DNA of 64,000 nucleotides from Agapanthus africanus (Eukaryota > Streptophyta > Magnoliopsida > Asparagales > Amaryllidaceae). Each line of letters starts with the position of its first letter. The stretch's first letter is position 1. Below, piece after piece: positions 1-10,926 of the stretch. The notes beneath the pieces are model-generated. The model was not told the DNA's origin. It saw only the letters and a program-made list of their open reading frames with translations, and did no database searches. The stretch lies in NCBI GenBank assembly GCA_030015575.1, contig JASDDO010000001.1, positions 512,735,772 through 512,799,771 of the forward strand, read 5' to 3'. Position numbers and translations under genes: made by a program.

Positions 1-905
1 TCGCGGAGTTCGCTTAGCTCATTTATTTGCAGCTTCCGAAAGTTGCAGGCTTGGTTTAGGTCAAAGTTTATTTCCTTAATAGCCCACAATGTTTTATGCT
101 CAATCTCGACGGGTAAGTGACATGCCTTCCCAAACACTATCCTATATGGAGACATCCCTAGGTCGGTTTTAAATGCAGTTCTGAATGCCCAAAGAGCATC
201 CGTCAGTTTGGTCGACCAGTCTTTTCTATTCTTAGCAACAGTCTTCTCTAGGATAAGTTTGATCTGTCTGTTTGAGATTTCAGCCTGCCCGCTCGTTTGG
301 GGATGATAAGGTGTAGAAAGTCGGTGGTTGATTGAGTATTTCCGCATCAGAGTCTCGAAAGACCTGTTGCAGAAATGTGTCCCATTATCGCTAATAATAG
401 CGCGTGGGTGTCCAAATCGCGAAAAGATATTCTCTTTCAAGAACTTAATGACAACTTTCCTGTCATTAGTGCGATATGGAATGGCTTCAACCCATTTTGA
501 TACATAATCAACCACCAGCAGTATATACAAATTCCCAAAGGAGTTGGGAAAGGGACCCATAAAATCAATGCCCCAAACATCGAATATTTCAACAACCAGA
601 ATGGGTTGCTGAGGCATTTCATTTCTCCGGGAGATTCTACCCGTGTATTGTGTACAGGTTTTGCAGTAGTCAAATGCGTCCTTGAATAAGGTCGGCCAAT
701 AAAAACCACATTGCAAAACCTTTTCCGTCGTCTTTTTAGGATCGAAGTGACCCCCACAGGCCCGATCATGACAAAAAGAAAGAACACTCTTGAACTCTTC
801 TTTCGGGACACACCGGCGAATGATCTGATCAGGACAATATTTAAACAAATATGGATCATCCCAGTAAAAGTGTTTTACTTGGGATAGAAAGCGGTATTTT
901 CCTGT
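1..905 (-). pseudogene. Athila integrase domain, open frame to window edge
   Basis: Reading leftward from about 905, one minus-strand frame stays open to position 1. It carries a zinc-binding HHCC-type region and then the DDE core: IDFMGPF near 553-575, SDNGTHF near 373-393, and the catalytic glutamate in GQAE near 279-292. Integrase inserts the element cDNA into the host genome in the nucleus. The frame is shifted relative to the RT-RNase H frame, and the switch is near 900-905 just after the SDWSKQ residues, so it cannot be made as part of one polyprotein without frameshifting. The C-terminal end is outside the window. Confidence 0.88.
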
Positions 906-2209
906 TTTGACCAATCGCTGGGTATAAGTCCCGTGACAAGATAGTTCACAATATCCCTGAACCAAGGTTCATTGAATACGCTCAAGAGTTGTTCGTCAGG
1001 AAATGAATCATTGGTCGGCAGGGTCACAGGGGAAGAAGAGATGCGTGAAAGATGGTCGGCTACTACGTTTTCACATCCTTTCTTATCTTTGATAACAAGA
1101 TCAAATTCTTGTAACAGTAGGATCCAACATATTAGTCGACCTTTTGCATCTTTTTTCGCCAGAAGATGTTTTAAGGCGGAATGGTCAGTGTACACAACTA
1201 TAGGAGAGCCAATTAAGTAAGGCCTGAATTTTTCTAATGCAAATACAACCGCTAAAAGTTCCTTTTCGGTGGTTGTATAATTGATTTGTGCATCATTCAA
1301 GGTCTTATTTGCATAGTATATCACGTGTTGCATCTTTTCAATGTGTTGTCCTAAGACTGCACCTACTGCAAAGTCGGATGCGTCACACATCAGCTCAAAG
1401 GGGTAGTTCCAATTTGGAGACGATAGAACGGGGGCTGAAGTGAGTGAGTGTTTAAGTGAGTCGAAAGCTATCTCACAGTCCGAGTCAAAATGGAAGGTCG
1501 TATTCTTGGCCAGAAGAAGAGTTAAAGGTCTAGCAATTTTGCTAAAATCCTTAATGAATCTCCTATAAAAGCCCGCATGGCCAAGGAAAGATCGAATATC
1601 TTTGACTCTTTTGGGATGAGGGAGGTTTTGAATGACATCTATCTTAGCTCTGTCAACCTCAATGCCTTTCTGTGAAATGACATGTCCAAGTACAATTCCT
1701 TCTTGGACCATGAAATGGCATTTTTCCCAATTCAAAGTTAAGTTCTTCTCTTTACAACGAGTAAGAACAGCGTCAAGATTCGATAGGCAATTAGAAAAAG
1801 AGTCTCCAAAAATCGAGAAATCGTCCATAAAGATCTCCAGAAAATTCTCTACCATATCAGAGAATATCCCCATCATACACTGCTGAAAGGTAGCGGGAGC
1901 ATTGCATAACCCAAAGGGCATGCGACTGTAAGCAAAGGTACCAAAAGGACAAGTAAAAGTGGTTTTATCTTGATCCTTTTTGGCGATGGGGACCTGATTA
2001 TAGCCTGAGTATCCGTCCATAAAACAATAATACTCTCGTCCTGCTAAGCGTTCCAGCATTTGATCAATGAATGGTAGAGGAAAGTGATCTTTCCTCGTGG
2101 CAGCATTGAGTTTTCTATAATCAATACATACACGCCACCCAGTTTGGGTGCGTGTCTGAATCAACTCATTTGCCTCATTGGTAATAATAGTGATACCTAG
2201 GGACGACAT
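875..2209 (-). pseudogene. Athila reverse transcriptase-RNase H
   Basis: The 444-codon frame starts inside the RT domain; its first methionine is not a real start. RT landmarks are [13 protein letters not shown], the [17 protein letters not shown] block, and the catalytic FMDDFSIFG near 1822 (FMDD in place of the commoner YVDD). RNase H follows, with [18 protein letters not shown] and [11 protein letters not shown]. The enzyme copies element RNA to DNA in virus-like particles and degrades the RNA strand. The N-terminal part of RT is in another frame upstream (2207-2600), and the integrase frame is shifted downstream. An otherwise long domain with shifted ends suggests moderate age. Confidence 0.92.
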
Positions 2210-2600
2210 GTATAGGACTCACCCATTGGCTATCAGAGATGGGGTATATAATACCATTATCTAGGCATTTGACGATCTCTTTCATCACCGCTTCCTTCAT
2301 GACGGGATTCAACCGTCTCTATGGTTCTCGGGTTGGTCTGGCATCATCCATCACATGTATATGATGTTCAACAATCAAGGGACTAATCCCTTTGATGTCC
2401 GCCATTGTCTAACCAAACGCCTCTTTGTTAGATCTCAATACCGATAAAAGTGCATTCTCTTGCTCTGATGCTAGAGAAGCGGATATTATAACCGGTAAAG
2501 ACTCCTTCTCACCTAAATAAGCATATTTAAGATGAGAAGGTAAAATTTTAAGATCTAATTCAGGCGGAGAAATGATAGAAGGAGGGATCATCAAGTGATT
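2207..2600 (-). pseudogene. Athila protease-RT linker and RT N-terminus
   Basis: The piece at 2409-2594 reads PPELDLKILPSHLKYAYLGE, the typical Athila segment between protease and RT. Further left another frame reads RRLNPVMKEAV, then [14 protein letters not shown] and HVVP, the start of the RT fold. An in-frame TAG precedes RRLNPV near 2315. A small deletion near 2206, where lysines and glycines normally follow HVVP, shifts the frame into the main RT reading frame. All parts lie in the expected order. Confidence 0.8.
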
Positions 2601-3251
2601 TTAGGAATTACAAAGAAGCTCAGAGCCTGTGAAAGATACAGACTCAGGTGGAGAAAAGTCAGGAGTGCAGGACTCAAGTGTAGGAAAAGTGTCCTCACTA
2701 AGATCATGTGTAAAGTCAAAAAAAGATGTGGTAATGTCGTCGAGATCAGTAAAGCATAGTTCCTCAGCTCCGCAACTATCGGGAGCGATCTCGTGGACAG
2801 AGCACACATCAAGAATATGAGCAGAGGGTTCTGATGGTTGACTTCCAACTTTGTAGATGTTTAGTTCAATGGTCATATTTCCAAATGATAAGTTCATTGA
2901 ACTATTTCTACAGTTTATAACAGCGTTGGAAGTGGCAAGGAAAGGACGACCCAGAATCACCAGAATTTGGCCCCGGGGGTTTGCTACAGGCTGTGTGTCG
3001 AGTACAATGAAGTCTATAGGGAATACAAATTCCCCGACCTTTATCAACACATCCTCTAGTTCACCCCTTGGTTTGGTGATTGAACGGTCTGCCATTTGGA
3101 GAGTGCAGTGAGCAGGTTTCAGCTCTCCAATCCCTAGTTGCTCATATACAGAATATGGAAGTAGGTTAACACTTGCGCCAAGGTCTAAAAGAGCACGATT
3201 TATGTTTTTACCCCCAATAGAAATCGATATTGTAGGACTTCCTGGGTCCTT
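2601..3251 (-). pseudogene. Athila aspartic protease
   Basis: The frame is open from the stop at 3252 to 2601. The active-site motif ALLDLGASVNLLP lies near 3172-3192. Athila proteases have DLGAS where many retroviral-type proteases have DTG or DSG. The conserved VILGRPFLATSNA block follows, then an acidic tail. The enzyme cleaves the Gag-Pol polyprotein. It is in the same frame as the central gag piece to the right (3252-4301), separated only by one TGA where element #2 has an arginine codon, so a single substitution cut the original Gag-protease frame here. Confidence 0.88.
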
Positions 3252-4301
3252 TCATTTCTTTGGTAGCTGGGGAATAAAAGCTGTGCTAATATTATTAGAC
3301 ATGAAGACCTTCTTCGGCACTTGAGTCTTTCTCTTCCTAGTGCAAAAGTCCTTAAGAATTTTCGCATACGCGGGGACTTCTTGAATCGCATCTAGGAGAG
3401 GGATGTTGATGTTAACCTGTTTGAACATTTCTATAATTTTCTCCATATGAGGACTCGTTTTGTTACCCCTTAACCGATTCGGGTAAGGAGCTTTCGCAAT
3501 AAGCGTCGGGTCCATCATAGGAGAAGGAAGAGGGGGTAGACGAGATCCCAAACGAGGTGTGGGGATCTTCTGTGGAGAACTAGAAGGGCTATACTGAGGT
3601 GTCGATCCTAGTGGGAAATGGAGAATAGGCTCGCGAGAAGGTGGTGGGGTAGAAGAACAAGGATCAGAAGTAGAAGTGTGTGTGTGAGGAAAGGTCTCAG
3701 CCGGGGTGTTATTGATAGGATTTTCAATATCATCAATCTTTTCCCTGACATGGTTGTTCAGCACTCTTCCTGATCTCAACGTTGTGACGGCATTTACATT
3801 GTAATGCCCAGGATTTGGTAGGGGTTGAGACGGAAGTTTTCCTTTTTCTCTCGAACTCATTTTGGCTTTAAGACGTGCGATTTCAGCTTCCATCGATCTG
3901 ATACTCTCAGCTTGGGACGCTGAGTTTTTCTTTATCTCCTTGACGGAAGATCTAACCTCGGCCGAAACCTCTATGAAATTGGACAAAAGTGATTTCATGG
4001 TTTGAGTGAATTGAGAGAATTCGTCAGAACCGGTCAACTGCATAGGATTAGACTGTGCAGGAGTGTTGACCTGGTTGTGGAAATTTTGTGACTGGTAGAG
4101 GTGCTGAGTGAGTTGAAGTGGTTGCTGTTGTGGTGGAAGAGCCCTTTGGAAATTATTTTGGCTTAGAACCGTGTTTTGAGACTGTTGTTGGTTCCAAGCA
4201 AAATTCGGGTGATTCCTCCAACCCTGATTGTACGTGGAAGAATAAGGATCGTTTCTAGGTCTTTGAAATGCGGAATTTGTATGCTCGTGACCTTGAAACA
4301 T
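3252..4301 (-). pseudogene. Athila gag, central and C-terminal part
   Basis: The 349-codon frame matches the central part of the intact Gag of element #2 (NDPSSTYNQGWRNHPNFAWN-like block, glutamine- and proline-rich stretch, SREKGKLPSQPLPNPGH, then LDAIQEVPAYAKILKDFCTR). It includes the low-complexity linker and the conserved block before protease. It ends at the TGA described for the protease. It is shifted by one base relative to the N-terminal Gag frame to the right; the shift lies between 4301 and 4339, just after the region that encodes the zinc knuckle in element #2. Confidence 0.87.
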
Positions 4302-4338
4302 AGAGTTTAATGGACATTCTTCCGTTAAGTGAGATGGA

Positions 4339-5326
4339 TCAGAACAACAGCCACATACAGTTTTTGGGGAGCGACATTGGGTTTAGGGAGGCTGGAGAAA
4401 ATTTGTGTTCCATAGCGTCGAACTTCTTTTGCATTGCTGCTATCTCAGTTCGAACACCTATGGACACATCTATTTGGTGCACGCCACCCTTATTCAATGG
4501 TTGGGTTCCACTCTCCCACTGTAGTGACTTTTCAGCGAACTCTTCTAAAAATTTCCACGCTTCCCCATCATCCTTAGTCATAAAGGTACCTTGACACATG
4601 TTTTCAAGGTTCTATTTAGTGTTTGGGTTAATGCCCTCATATATGATTCGGCAAAGATCCCATCTCGGGATGCCGTGATGAGGACATTGAACCAATAGAT
4701 CCTTGAAACGTTCAAAGCATTTAGAGAATGGTTCAGTAGGGAGCTGGGTAAATTGATTAAGTTCGCTACGGATTCGAGCTGTCTTTTGCATTGGGTAAAA
4801 TTTCTTAAGGAATGCCGCGACGAATTCTTTCCAATTCGTGATAGAGTGTGCGGTAGTGTTATATAGCCACTTCTTGGCTATATCGCACAAAGTAAATGGA
4901 AGAAGACGTAGACGCATAGCATCCACTGAAAGTTGTGACGTACCCATCATTGCGCTTACGTTTTCAAATTTGGTAATGAAAACGTAAGCGTCCTCAGTCT
5001 CGAGTCCTTGAAATTTGGGTAAAAGGTTGATGTATTGGGGTTTAATTTCAAAATTATCCCCGTTAGCTGGTGGAATGGATAAGCAGGTTGAAAGAGGACC
5101 TCGAATAGGGTAGCACCTCTCTTGGAGAGAGATGCGGGATGGATTCTGCGCACCAACGGGCGGCGGCAGATTAGTATTAAAGAAGTTTGATGGAGGTGGA
5201 TCCATCGATGTGGGTGTGGTGGTGGGTAAAGAAGAAGTAAATAGAGAAATACCGACTTCGGAGTCGATAAAGGGTACGCGGACTAAACGGGCACTAGAAT
5301 CCCGTGTCCAGTCTATCTTGCACTAA
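4339..5326 (-). pseudogene. Athila gag, N-terminal half with lost start and stop
   Basis: The frame runs from about 5326 to 4339 and encodes the retrotransposon gag fold (GAQNPSRISLQERCYPIRGP, then LRLLPFTLCDIAKKWLYN and FAAFLKKFYP-like blocks). It forms the capsid of virus-like particles. Three lesions are visible by comparison with element #2. The ATG that starts Gag there is AAG here, so the next usable ATG is at 5205. A glutamine codon after NPNTK has become a stop (4612-4614). The frame shifts near 4339. Confidence 0.87.
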
Positions 5327-5335
5327 AAAGGGTTA

Positions 5336-6297
5336 ATACAAGTGGCAGCGTGAATTTATAATTAGGGGTAATGAATGAATGAATGCTGTGTTTATTTTGA
5401 AAAGTGGACGGATTTTTGAAAAAATGATGCAACACAACAAATGCAACACACAAAACCCTAATTCTAAAGGTCGCCTAGGTCAGATCTCTAGACCGCTCCT
5501 AACTGCCAGAAGACAAGACGCAGGATAAATCCTCCACTACCTCTTTGTCTCTCCTGTGGCCAGGTAAGTGCCAGGTAAGTGGGAGGTTCTCCACTACGTA
5601 AGTAGTGGGCCTAATTAAGTAACCACTAGCCTTCGACACACTTGCCTTAGACACCACAAGAGAAACGCGGATAAGCAATGAATTACCCACGGCCTTCTTC
5701 TGTCCTAAGTGAGCGCGACGGTCCTTAGAGTCATCTTTAGATCTTTTTTAGTTAATTGGGGTAAATGCGGAAGCAAGTTTTGCGATTTTCGGGGCTTAGG
5801 AAGGGTAATGAACTCCCCACCTAATCTGGATTTGGTCTTTGCCCCTTAATATCCGTATTAGAATGCAAACAACCAAGAAATAAAAACACGCACAATTTTA
5901 ATTTGCTTTTTGCGGCGCTGCGATTTTTGCAAAGAAGCCTGCAGAAATTTGTTAATTGGAGCAGATTGAGAGAGATAAGAAAGTTAGAGACTTACAGAGA
6001 AAATTTCATGCAGCAAAGCCTTTACCAAGGCACGGAACTGCAGCAATAGATGACTTAGACCACGGGAGGGCGGCCGTAGGTACTGCTCACTTCACCAAAA
6101 TTCAGCAGCAAGCTACTGTATACTCCCTCAGCTCTCTGGAAATCTCCAAAAATTATTTCAATTGCACAGCAAGCTCCAGATCTCCTTGCAACAAACCACA
6201 ACAAATTGTTTAGATTTTTGTGCGAATTTTGATTAGAAAATTACAATGGAATAAATCTTTCAATTCAAATTTCAATATAAAATGAATTAGAGCGCGA
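5336..6297 (-). other. Athila #1 5' leader, non-coding
   Basis: Sequence between the PBS and gag on the minus strand. It aligns in order with the leader of element #2 (22684-23494), sharing phrases such as gtcgcctaggtc-like and gggcttaggaagggt. I see no credible gene in it; short frames here have no family resemblance. Confidence 0.75.
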
Positions 6298-6315
6298 TCC
6301 CCGGCAACGGCGCCA
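6298..6315 (-). promoter_or_regulatory. PBS for tRNA-Asp, inner copy
   Basis: On the minus strand this reads TGGCGCCGTTGCCGGGGA, complementary to the 3' end of plant tRNA-Asp including CCA. It would prime minus-strand cDNA synthesis. A second copy lies 61 bases further right. Confidence 0.9.
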
Positions 6316-6317
6316 TT

Positions 6318-6378
6318 TGATTGTTGATATTTTCCGATTGTGTGTGTATATCAAATGGTCCCCGGCAACGGCGCCATT
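6318..6378 (-). repeat. Tandem duplicate of LTR end plus PBS
   Basis: The segment begins tgattgttgat, like the terminal bases of the LTR at 6379 (tgattgtttcaa), and ends with a second complete PBS. It looks like a short tandem duplication of the LTR-PBS junction, with the inner LTR-end copy diverged. Confidence 0.75.
6359..6376 (-). promoter_or_regulatory. PBS for tRNA-Asp, outer copy
   Basis: The same 18-base tRNA-Asp complement as at 6298-6315. It is separated from the LTR (6379 onward) by two bases, as in elements #2 and #3, so this is the standard-position PBS. Confidence 0.9.
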
Positions 6379-7509
6379 TGATTGTTTCAAATTCTTGTTG
6401 TGTGTTTAATAAAATGTATAGAATCACAATCAAAGAATTATTTGACCGCAATCAACTACGGTATCGGATGTAGATCGTTAGCGAGTGCGGATCGTCTACA
6501 GGGATTGTGCGATTCGTTTGTATTTTGATTTGTTTGAATCGAAAAGTTAATAGAAAAGAAAAGAAAACCTGATTCAAGATTTTTATCGATGAGTTTCAAG
6601 TATCACTATTCTAATCAAGAAGCAAGAAAATGATAAACATCGAGAATCGAGTTTCGATAGAAGTCCAATCACTTTAGGGTTTCAAGATTGAAGTAAAGCT
6701 CGTAGGAATCGAGTAAATTGTAGATGTGATGAAGATTCAAGATTACGATTTCTTATCTAGTAACAAATTGATGCTAAATCGATGTCGAATTCATCGAGGA
6801 TCAAGGATCTTGCGAGGAATTAGGGTTCCTCATCCTATCCTTTGTCCTTTCGATGAATAACATTCACTAGATAGCTTCTTGAAAGTCGAATGATCAATTG
6901 TTGATCTCTAGATCGTGCGAAAGGAATCAAGAACACATTCGCATCGATATAGATCATCGATCAATCGATTTTCAAGAATTTACAATTATTTTAAGACTTA
7001 AGAAAACGTTTAACAATTCATCAACATCATCATTTTACAATTGTTTCGATTCCTCCACGAGCGGTGTTTTATTCAAGCATCATCACAAAGTACATATTCA
7101 AGAAACGAAATGAATCATATTGCTCGAATTGAAATGTAAACAAGTTAAAGAATCATCACCTTTATTACAACAACAAGTAGTTACAACTCTCGAGATTTAC
7201 AAGAGGTAGGAACTTCGCTCGTCGAATCTTGCATTGCTCGACTTCTTGAGTCTTGGATCGCTTCGATCTCGTGCTCCGTTGAATACCAGCTCTGCTTCTA
7301 AAGGATCTTTGAAGACTTGCTTTGCTTGAACACCATGGATCTTGAATTGGGTATTTCTAGATTGGATTAGGGTTAGGGTTTTGACACAAGCCTTGTCACT
7401 AGACTTGTAGGTGGAATTTGGGGAAGATGAAGAATGGGGAAAATTTAGCCAACAATGAGTTGTCTAAGATCTATGATATGAGATGATATCTAAGATGAGC
7501 CTAGGGGTC

Positions 7510-7519
7510 TATTTATAGG
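7510..7519 (-). promoter_or_regulatory. Putative TATA box of Athila #1 LTR
   Basis: Minus strand CCTATAAATA, followed downstream by a GC-richer transcribed region. It is placed in the LTR as a U3 promoter would be and comparable to the TATA boxes of elements #2 and #3. Confidence 0.55.
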
Positions 7520-7752
7520 TTTCCCAAACCCTAGGTCTAGGTTTTGAATTTGCAATTCCCTCCAAAAGTTTGTTGTAAGTTAGTTAGGAGCTTAGCTTAG
7601 GCTTTAAGCTAGGAATGTTTTAGCTTAGAAACCCTAGTTTGCTAAACTAGCAGAGTCTTCTAGAGTCTTCTGGAAAATGTATAGTCTTTAAGAGCCATAG
7701 GATCTGAGGTGGAGATATTGCAGCAAAGTTGGAGGGATGACGTGGCAGCGCC

Positions 7753-7798
7753 GCCGCGGAACCGTGGCGCAAGGCGGCTCCGGCCGCGGTTCCGCGGC
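7753..7798. repeat. GC-rich inverted repeat in Athila #1 LTR
   Basis: Arms gccgcggaaccg (7753-7764) and cggttccgcggc (7787-7798) are perfect 12-base complements in an otherwise AT-rich LTR. Equivalent structures with different sequence occur in the LTRs of elements #2 and #3. Confidence 0.8.
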
Positions 7799-8190
7799 CA
7801 TATGGTGGCTTGAGGGCTTCATCTTTCTTCTGTGGCTCTCCTTTGTCCTTTGATGTATTTCCTGCTATGTTGAATCTCTGAATTCTTTTTAGATCAATAC
7901 CAAATTCAAAATCCTTGAGTTGGCGTATTCTTTAGCAGTCTTTGTTTTGACCATTCTTCTGGATTTTTCTGCACAAACTTCGGAACACAAGTTGCGATAT
8001 ATAGGAATGATGCCATGCTATGAAATGCAGTCAATTTCCTTTATAGTGCTGGTTTTAGAGTCTAACACATGCAATCTGATATTTATCGACTGATTTGCTA
8101 ATATGTGCTATATGAATGCCGAACACTTCTTGATGAGTGCAAATGATAGGGAAATTGCCGGTTAAAAGATGCAGTATTTTCGACTGATCA

Positions 8191-8455
8191 ACGATCTCAG
8201 GTCAAAAGACTACATGTACTCATGTCACCAGAGAACTGCTATCCGATGATAGTTATAGTACCATCTAGAAGTTCTCGGCGAGTCCATCTGGTGTACTCAC
8301 TTCCAGTGAGCACTTGTATACAATCTTAGGTGTATCACACCAATGGCTATGAGACCTGCCACTTTCCCTCGTCGGGTCTAGAAACGTATACACTAGTCTA
8401 CTCTGGAATATCGATGCCTAGTCTCGATACTCTCACGACGAGGGACATTTAAGGA
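8191..8455 (-). repeat. Copia LTR fragment flanking Athila #1
   Basis: Matches the reverse complement of the plus-strand copia LTR at 13540-13810 (shared phrases agttctcggcgagtcc-like, gtatacactagtctactctgg, gagggacatttaaggatg). Athila #1 is inserted on its left and the LTR of copia A on its right, so only the middle of the LTR is visible. Confidence 0.8.
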
Positions 8456-9057
8456 TGTGTGGTAAAAATTGGTGTAAACGCAGTGGAAGGTAAAATTAAA
8501 ATTTTTACATCAACACCAATTAGGGTTTATAAATTAGGTTAATTATTAATGAAATCAATTAACCCTTAATTAATTCGATAAAGATAACACCTTTGCGCAA
8601 ATTCGGATTTGTGTTCCGTTCGTTGTGCTAGCTATTCCTATCCAATCAAGGTGACTTCATTACACCTTGATGATCTTCTTATTTGCCTCCACACGAATCT
8701 CCAAGATTAGTGATCTCTAATTAATTAGTTAGTTGATCTAATTAATTAGAGAGAATTATAAAAGAAAGAAGAGGAATTAAGAAACAAAATTTTAATTTTT
8801 CTCCACCAAGAAAATTTCGGCCGAGAGAGAAGAGGAGTTCAAAACTTTTATAGGATGAGAGGAATAATTAGAGCTTAGGGTTTGTATCAAATAGAAGCCT
8901 ATATATAGGGATATAGTTTTTTCTATTTAAACCCTCATAATTAATTAATTTGTTTAATCCCTTAAACAAACTAATTAGTTATAACTTAATACATGTTGGC
9001 CTATACAAATATATGCATATAATATTTGATACACATCAAATACATAACAATATATCT

Positions 9058-9126
<69 letters not shown>

Positions 9127-10424
9127 ACATATATATTTATATATTTATAATTGTATATATGTATTATATTCATAATATAATTAATATATATAGGCATGTA
9201 TTATTTACTCATTTAATATCACATATTATCTTGAGTTGCACGTCAAATCGTATTTGACAATTTTACCCTAATTTAATTAATAGTACATCAAATATAATTA
9301 TTTAATTAAATCCCTTTTTGTATATCAACCATATACTTTCTCTTCTTTTATAGTTTTATGTTTGGCAAGTAGGAGTTCACTTTTGTGTGACTCCGGAGGC
9401 TCGACGTTTACTCAGTAGTGGATAATTAATTCGAACTAATTCTGTAAGCAGTAAAATCCACAAGTCTATAGAGACGATAGCTACGTATTTAGATTGCCTG
9501 GATAAACTGTGGATGACTAGATTAGAATAGGAAAATTTTATCCAAGCAAATCAATATCTATCGGTGGCAACTACCGTATAGTCCTGTCTCTTCGTCTCCT
9601 TGTGCACCTTATTTGGTCTAGGACTTGGTAATACTGTCAAACTCTAATAACTCAAATAATTATTGTGTTGATATTATCACGTAACTATGAGATCAAACTG
9701 ATAACTACTTAACATTAGATTCCTAGTGCTCTGGCCAGAAATTTTAGGTCACTGATATATCGCACATTGCAAAACACTCTTCTCTTTATGCTAAAGAGAC
9801 GAATCCCATGTTAATTCCTCACAACCTTCACATGTATTCGATCATACCCAACTACTATCGTTATACACAGCATCATCTATGGTTGGGTAGTAATTAAAGT
9901 AATATCTAGCACACGCAAGGTACTGTAGTGAATCTCAGGTCTGGAGACTAAGTCGTACCAGTCGTCACTGTATGGATTTCCATCTGACAGTTATGTATGA
10001 TTACCAATCGGAAATTCAAGGTGAGTCGTTCGGTGTACTTATCATCTATAAGCACATGCATATAATACTCTGATATCACCATACCAGATGACTATGAGAA
10101 CAGTCATTACTCTCTAATGAGTAAGTATAGTATACACTAGTGTTACGGAGTATTAATGTCCTGTCTCGATACTCCTACATTTAGGAACATTTATAAATAT
10201 ACTTATTGACTAGTCAGGTCTCATTATTGTGTTCTACATCACAATTCTGTAACCCAGTATTATTCTACAGACTTTATTAGTAATCAATAATGAACAGAGT
10301 ATTATAGATAAAAGATATAATAATAAATAAAACCAAATAGCATACTATTATTACGAACGAGAAAGTTCTATACATGTAGGTTATAATTAAAACTAATTGC
10401 CTCTAAGGGCGCCTACATCTAACA
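8456..10424 (-). repeat. 3' LTR of minus-strand copia A
   Basis: On the minus strand the LTR starts TGTTAGATGTAGGCGCCC at 10424, right after a polypurine tract, and ends near ACCACA at about 8456-8458 where flanking copia LTR resumes. It is about 1.97 kb. The start resembles the TGTTRG...TAGAGGCAAT beginnings of Tork/Angela copia LTRs. It contains a long TA microsatellite. The left boundary is uncertain by two bases because of a tgtgtg run. Confidence 0.8.
9057..9125. repeat. (TA)n microsatellite
   Basis: About 30 uninterrupted TA units inside the copia A LTR. Any long YIYI reading frame across it is an artefact of the repeat. Confidence 0.95.
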
Positions 10425-10437
10425 ATCTCCCACTTAC
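10425..10437 (-). promoter_or_regulatory. Polypurine tract of copia A
   Basis: Minus strand TAAGTGGGAGAT directly abuts the LTR start TGTTAG. The tract primes plus-strand DNA synthesis in copia elements. It fixes the orientation and marks the adjacent LTR as the 3' one. Confidence 0.85.
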
Positions 10438-10926
10438 ACTTAAGGCTAATTATTTTGGGATCGCATACCCAATATCTCAGCGAGTCTCTCGAACTGCGGT
10501 TGAGAATGCGCCTTAGTGAATGGATCCGCTATGTTATCTTTCGTATCTACTCTCAATATATCGATATCCTTCCATCTATGGATCTTTCGAATGAAATGGT
10601 GCTTTTGAAGTATGTGTTTGGATTTATGATGAGAACTTGGTTCCTTAACTAATGAAATGGCTGCATTGTTGTCACGTTATAGGGGTGCTGGGTCAGCAAT
10701 GCTCAGAACCATTCCTAAATTGAAGATAAACTTCTTTATCCAAGCAGCCTTATTCACTGCTATATGCTCCACCTTCATGGTAGAGTCCGCAACAGTATCC
10801 TGTTTCGAACTCCTTTAACTAACAGCTCCACCATTTATAGTAAAAACATAATCAGAGACAAATCTGCAATCATCTATATCACTCTAAAAACCGGAATCGG
10901 TAAACGCCTTAACCTTGAGGTTACCT
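10438..10926 (-). pseudogene. Copia A RNase H (C-terminal pol)
   Basis: Broken minus-strand frames read the C-terminal copia RNase H: DKGNLKVKAF near the right end, then RFVSDYVFTINGGAVS, a SSKQDTVADSTMKVEH block, ADPAPL, HHKSKHI and NIADPFTKA close to the polypurine tract. Several internal stops and small deletions are present. It continues the RT piece at 12376-13276, and the two are separated by the inserted LTR at 10927-12375. Confidence 0.85.

Larger units (their letters stand above)
1..8190 (-). mobile_element. Athila-type Ty3/gypsy element #1 (partial, 5' part)
   Basis: From right to left the minus strand reads 5' LTR (8190-6379), two tRNA-Asp type PBS copies, a leader, gag, an aspartic protease with DLGAS, RT-RNase H with FMDD, and integrase running off the left edge. 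This is the domain order of Ty3/gypsy elements, and the gag and protease closely match element #2 in this window. Stops and frameshifts break the polyprotein, so it is not autonomous. The right flank (acgatctcagg, from 8191) is copia LTR sequence, so the element sits inside a copia LTR. The 3' LTR lies outside the window. Confidence 0.93.
6379..8190 (-). repeat. 5' LTR of Athila #1
   Basis: Bounded on the plus strand by tgattgtttc next to the PBS and cgactgatca at 8181-8190, resembling the LTR termini of element #2 (tgattgacac, cgactgaaca). The minus-strand LTR thus starts TGATCAGTCG and ends CAATCA, about 1.8 kb. A minus-strand TATA-like box lies at 7510-7519. A GC-rich inverted repeat (7753-7798) lies upstream of it. 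No coding capacity. Confidence 0.88.

Noticed and set aside
6296-6376. Two possible tRNA-Asp gene ends
   Set aside because: Only the 3' acceptor sequence is present, at LTR boundaries and in the orientation of a primer binding site; no tRNA body.
8950-9150. Reading frame of 66 codons with a YIYI run
   Set aside because: Produced by a TA microsatellite in a copia LTR.
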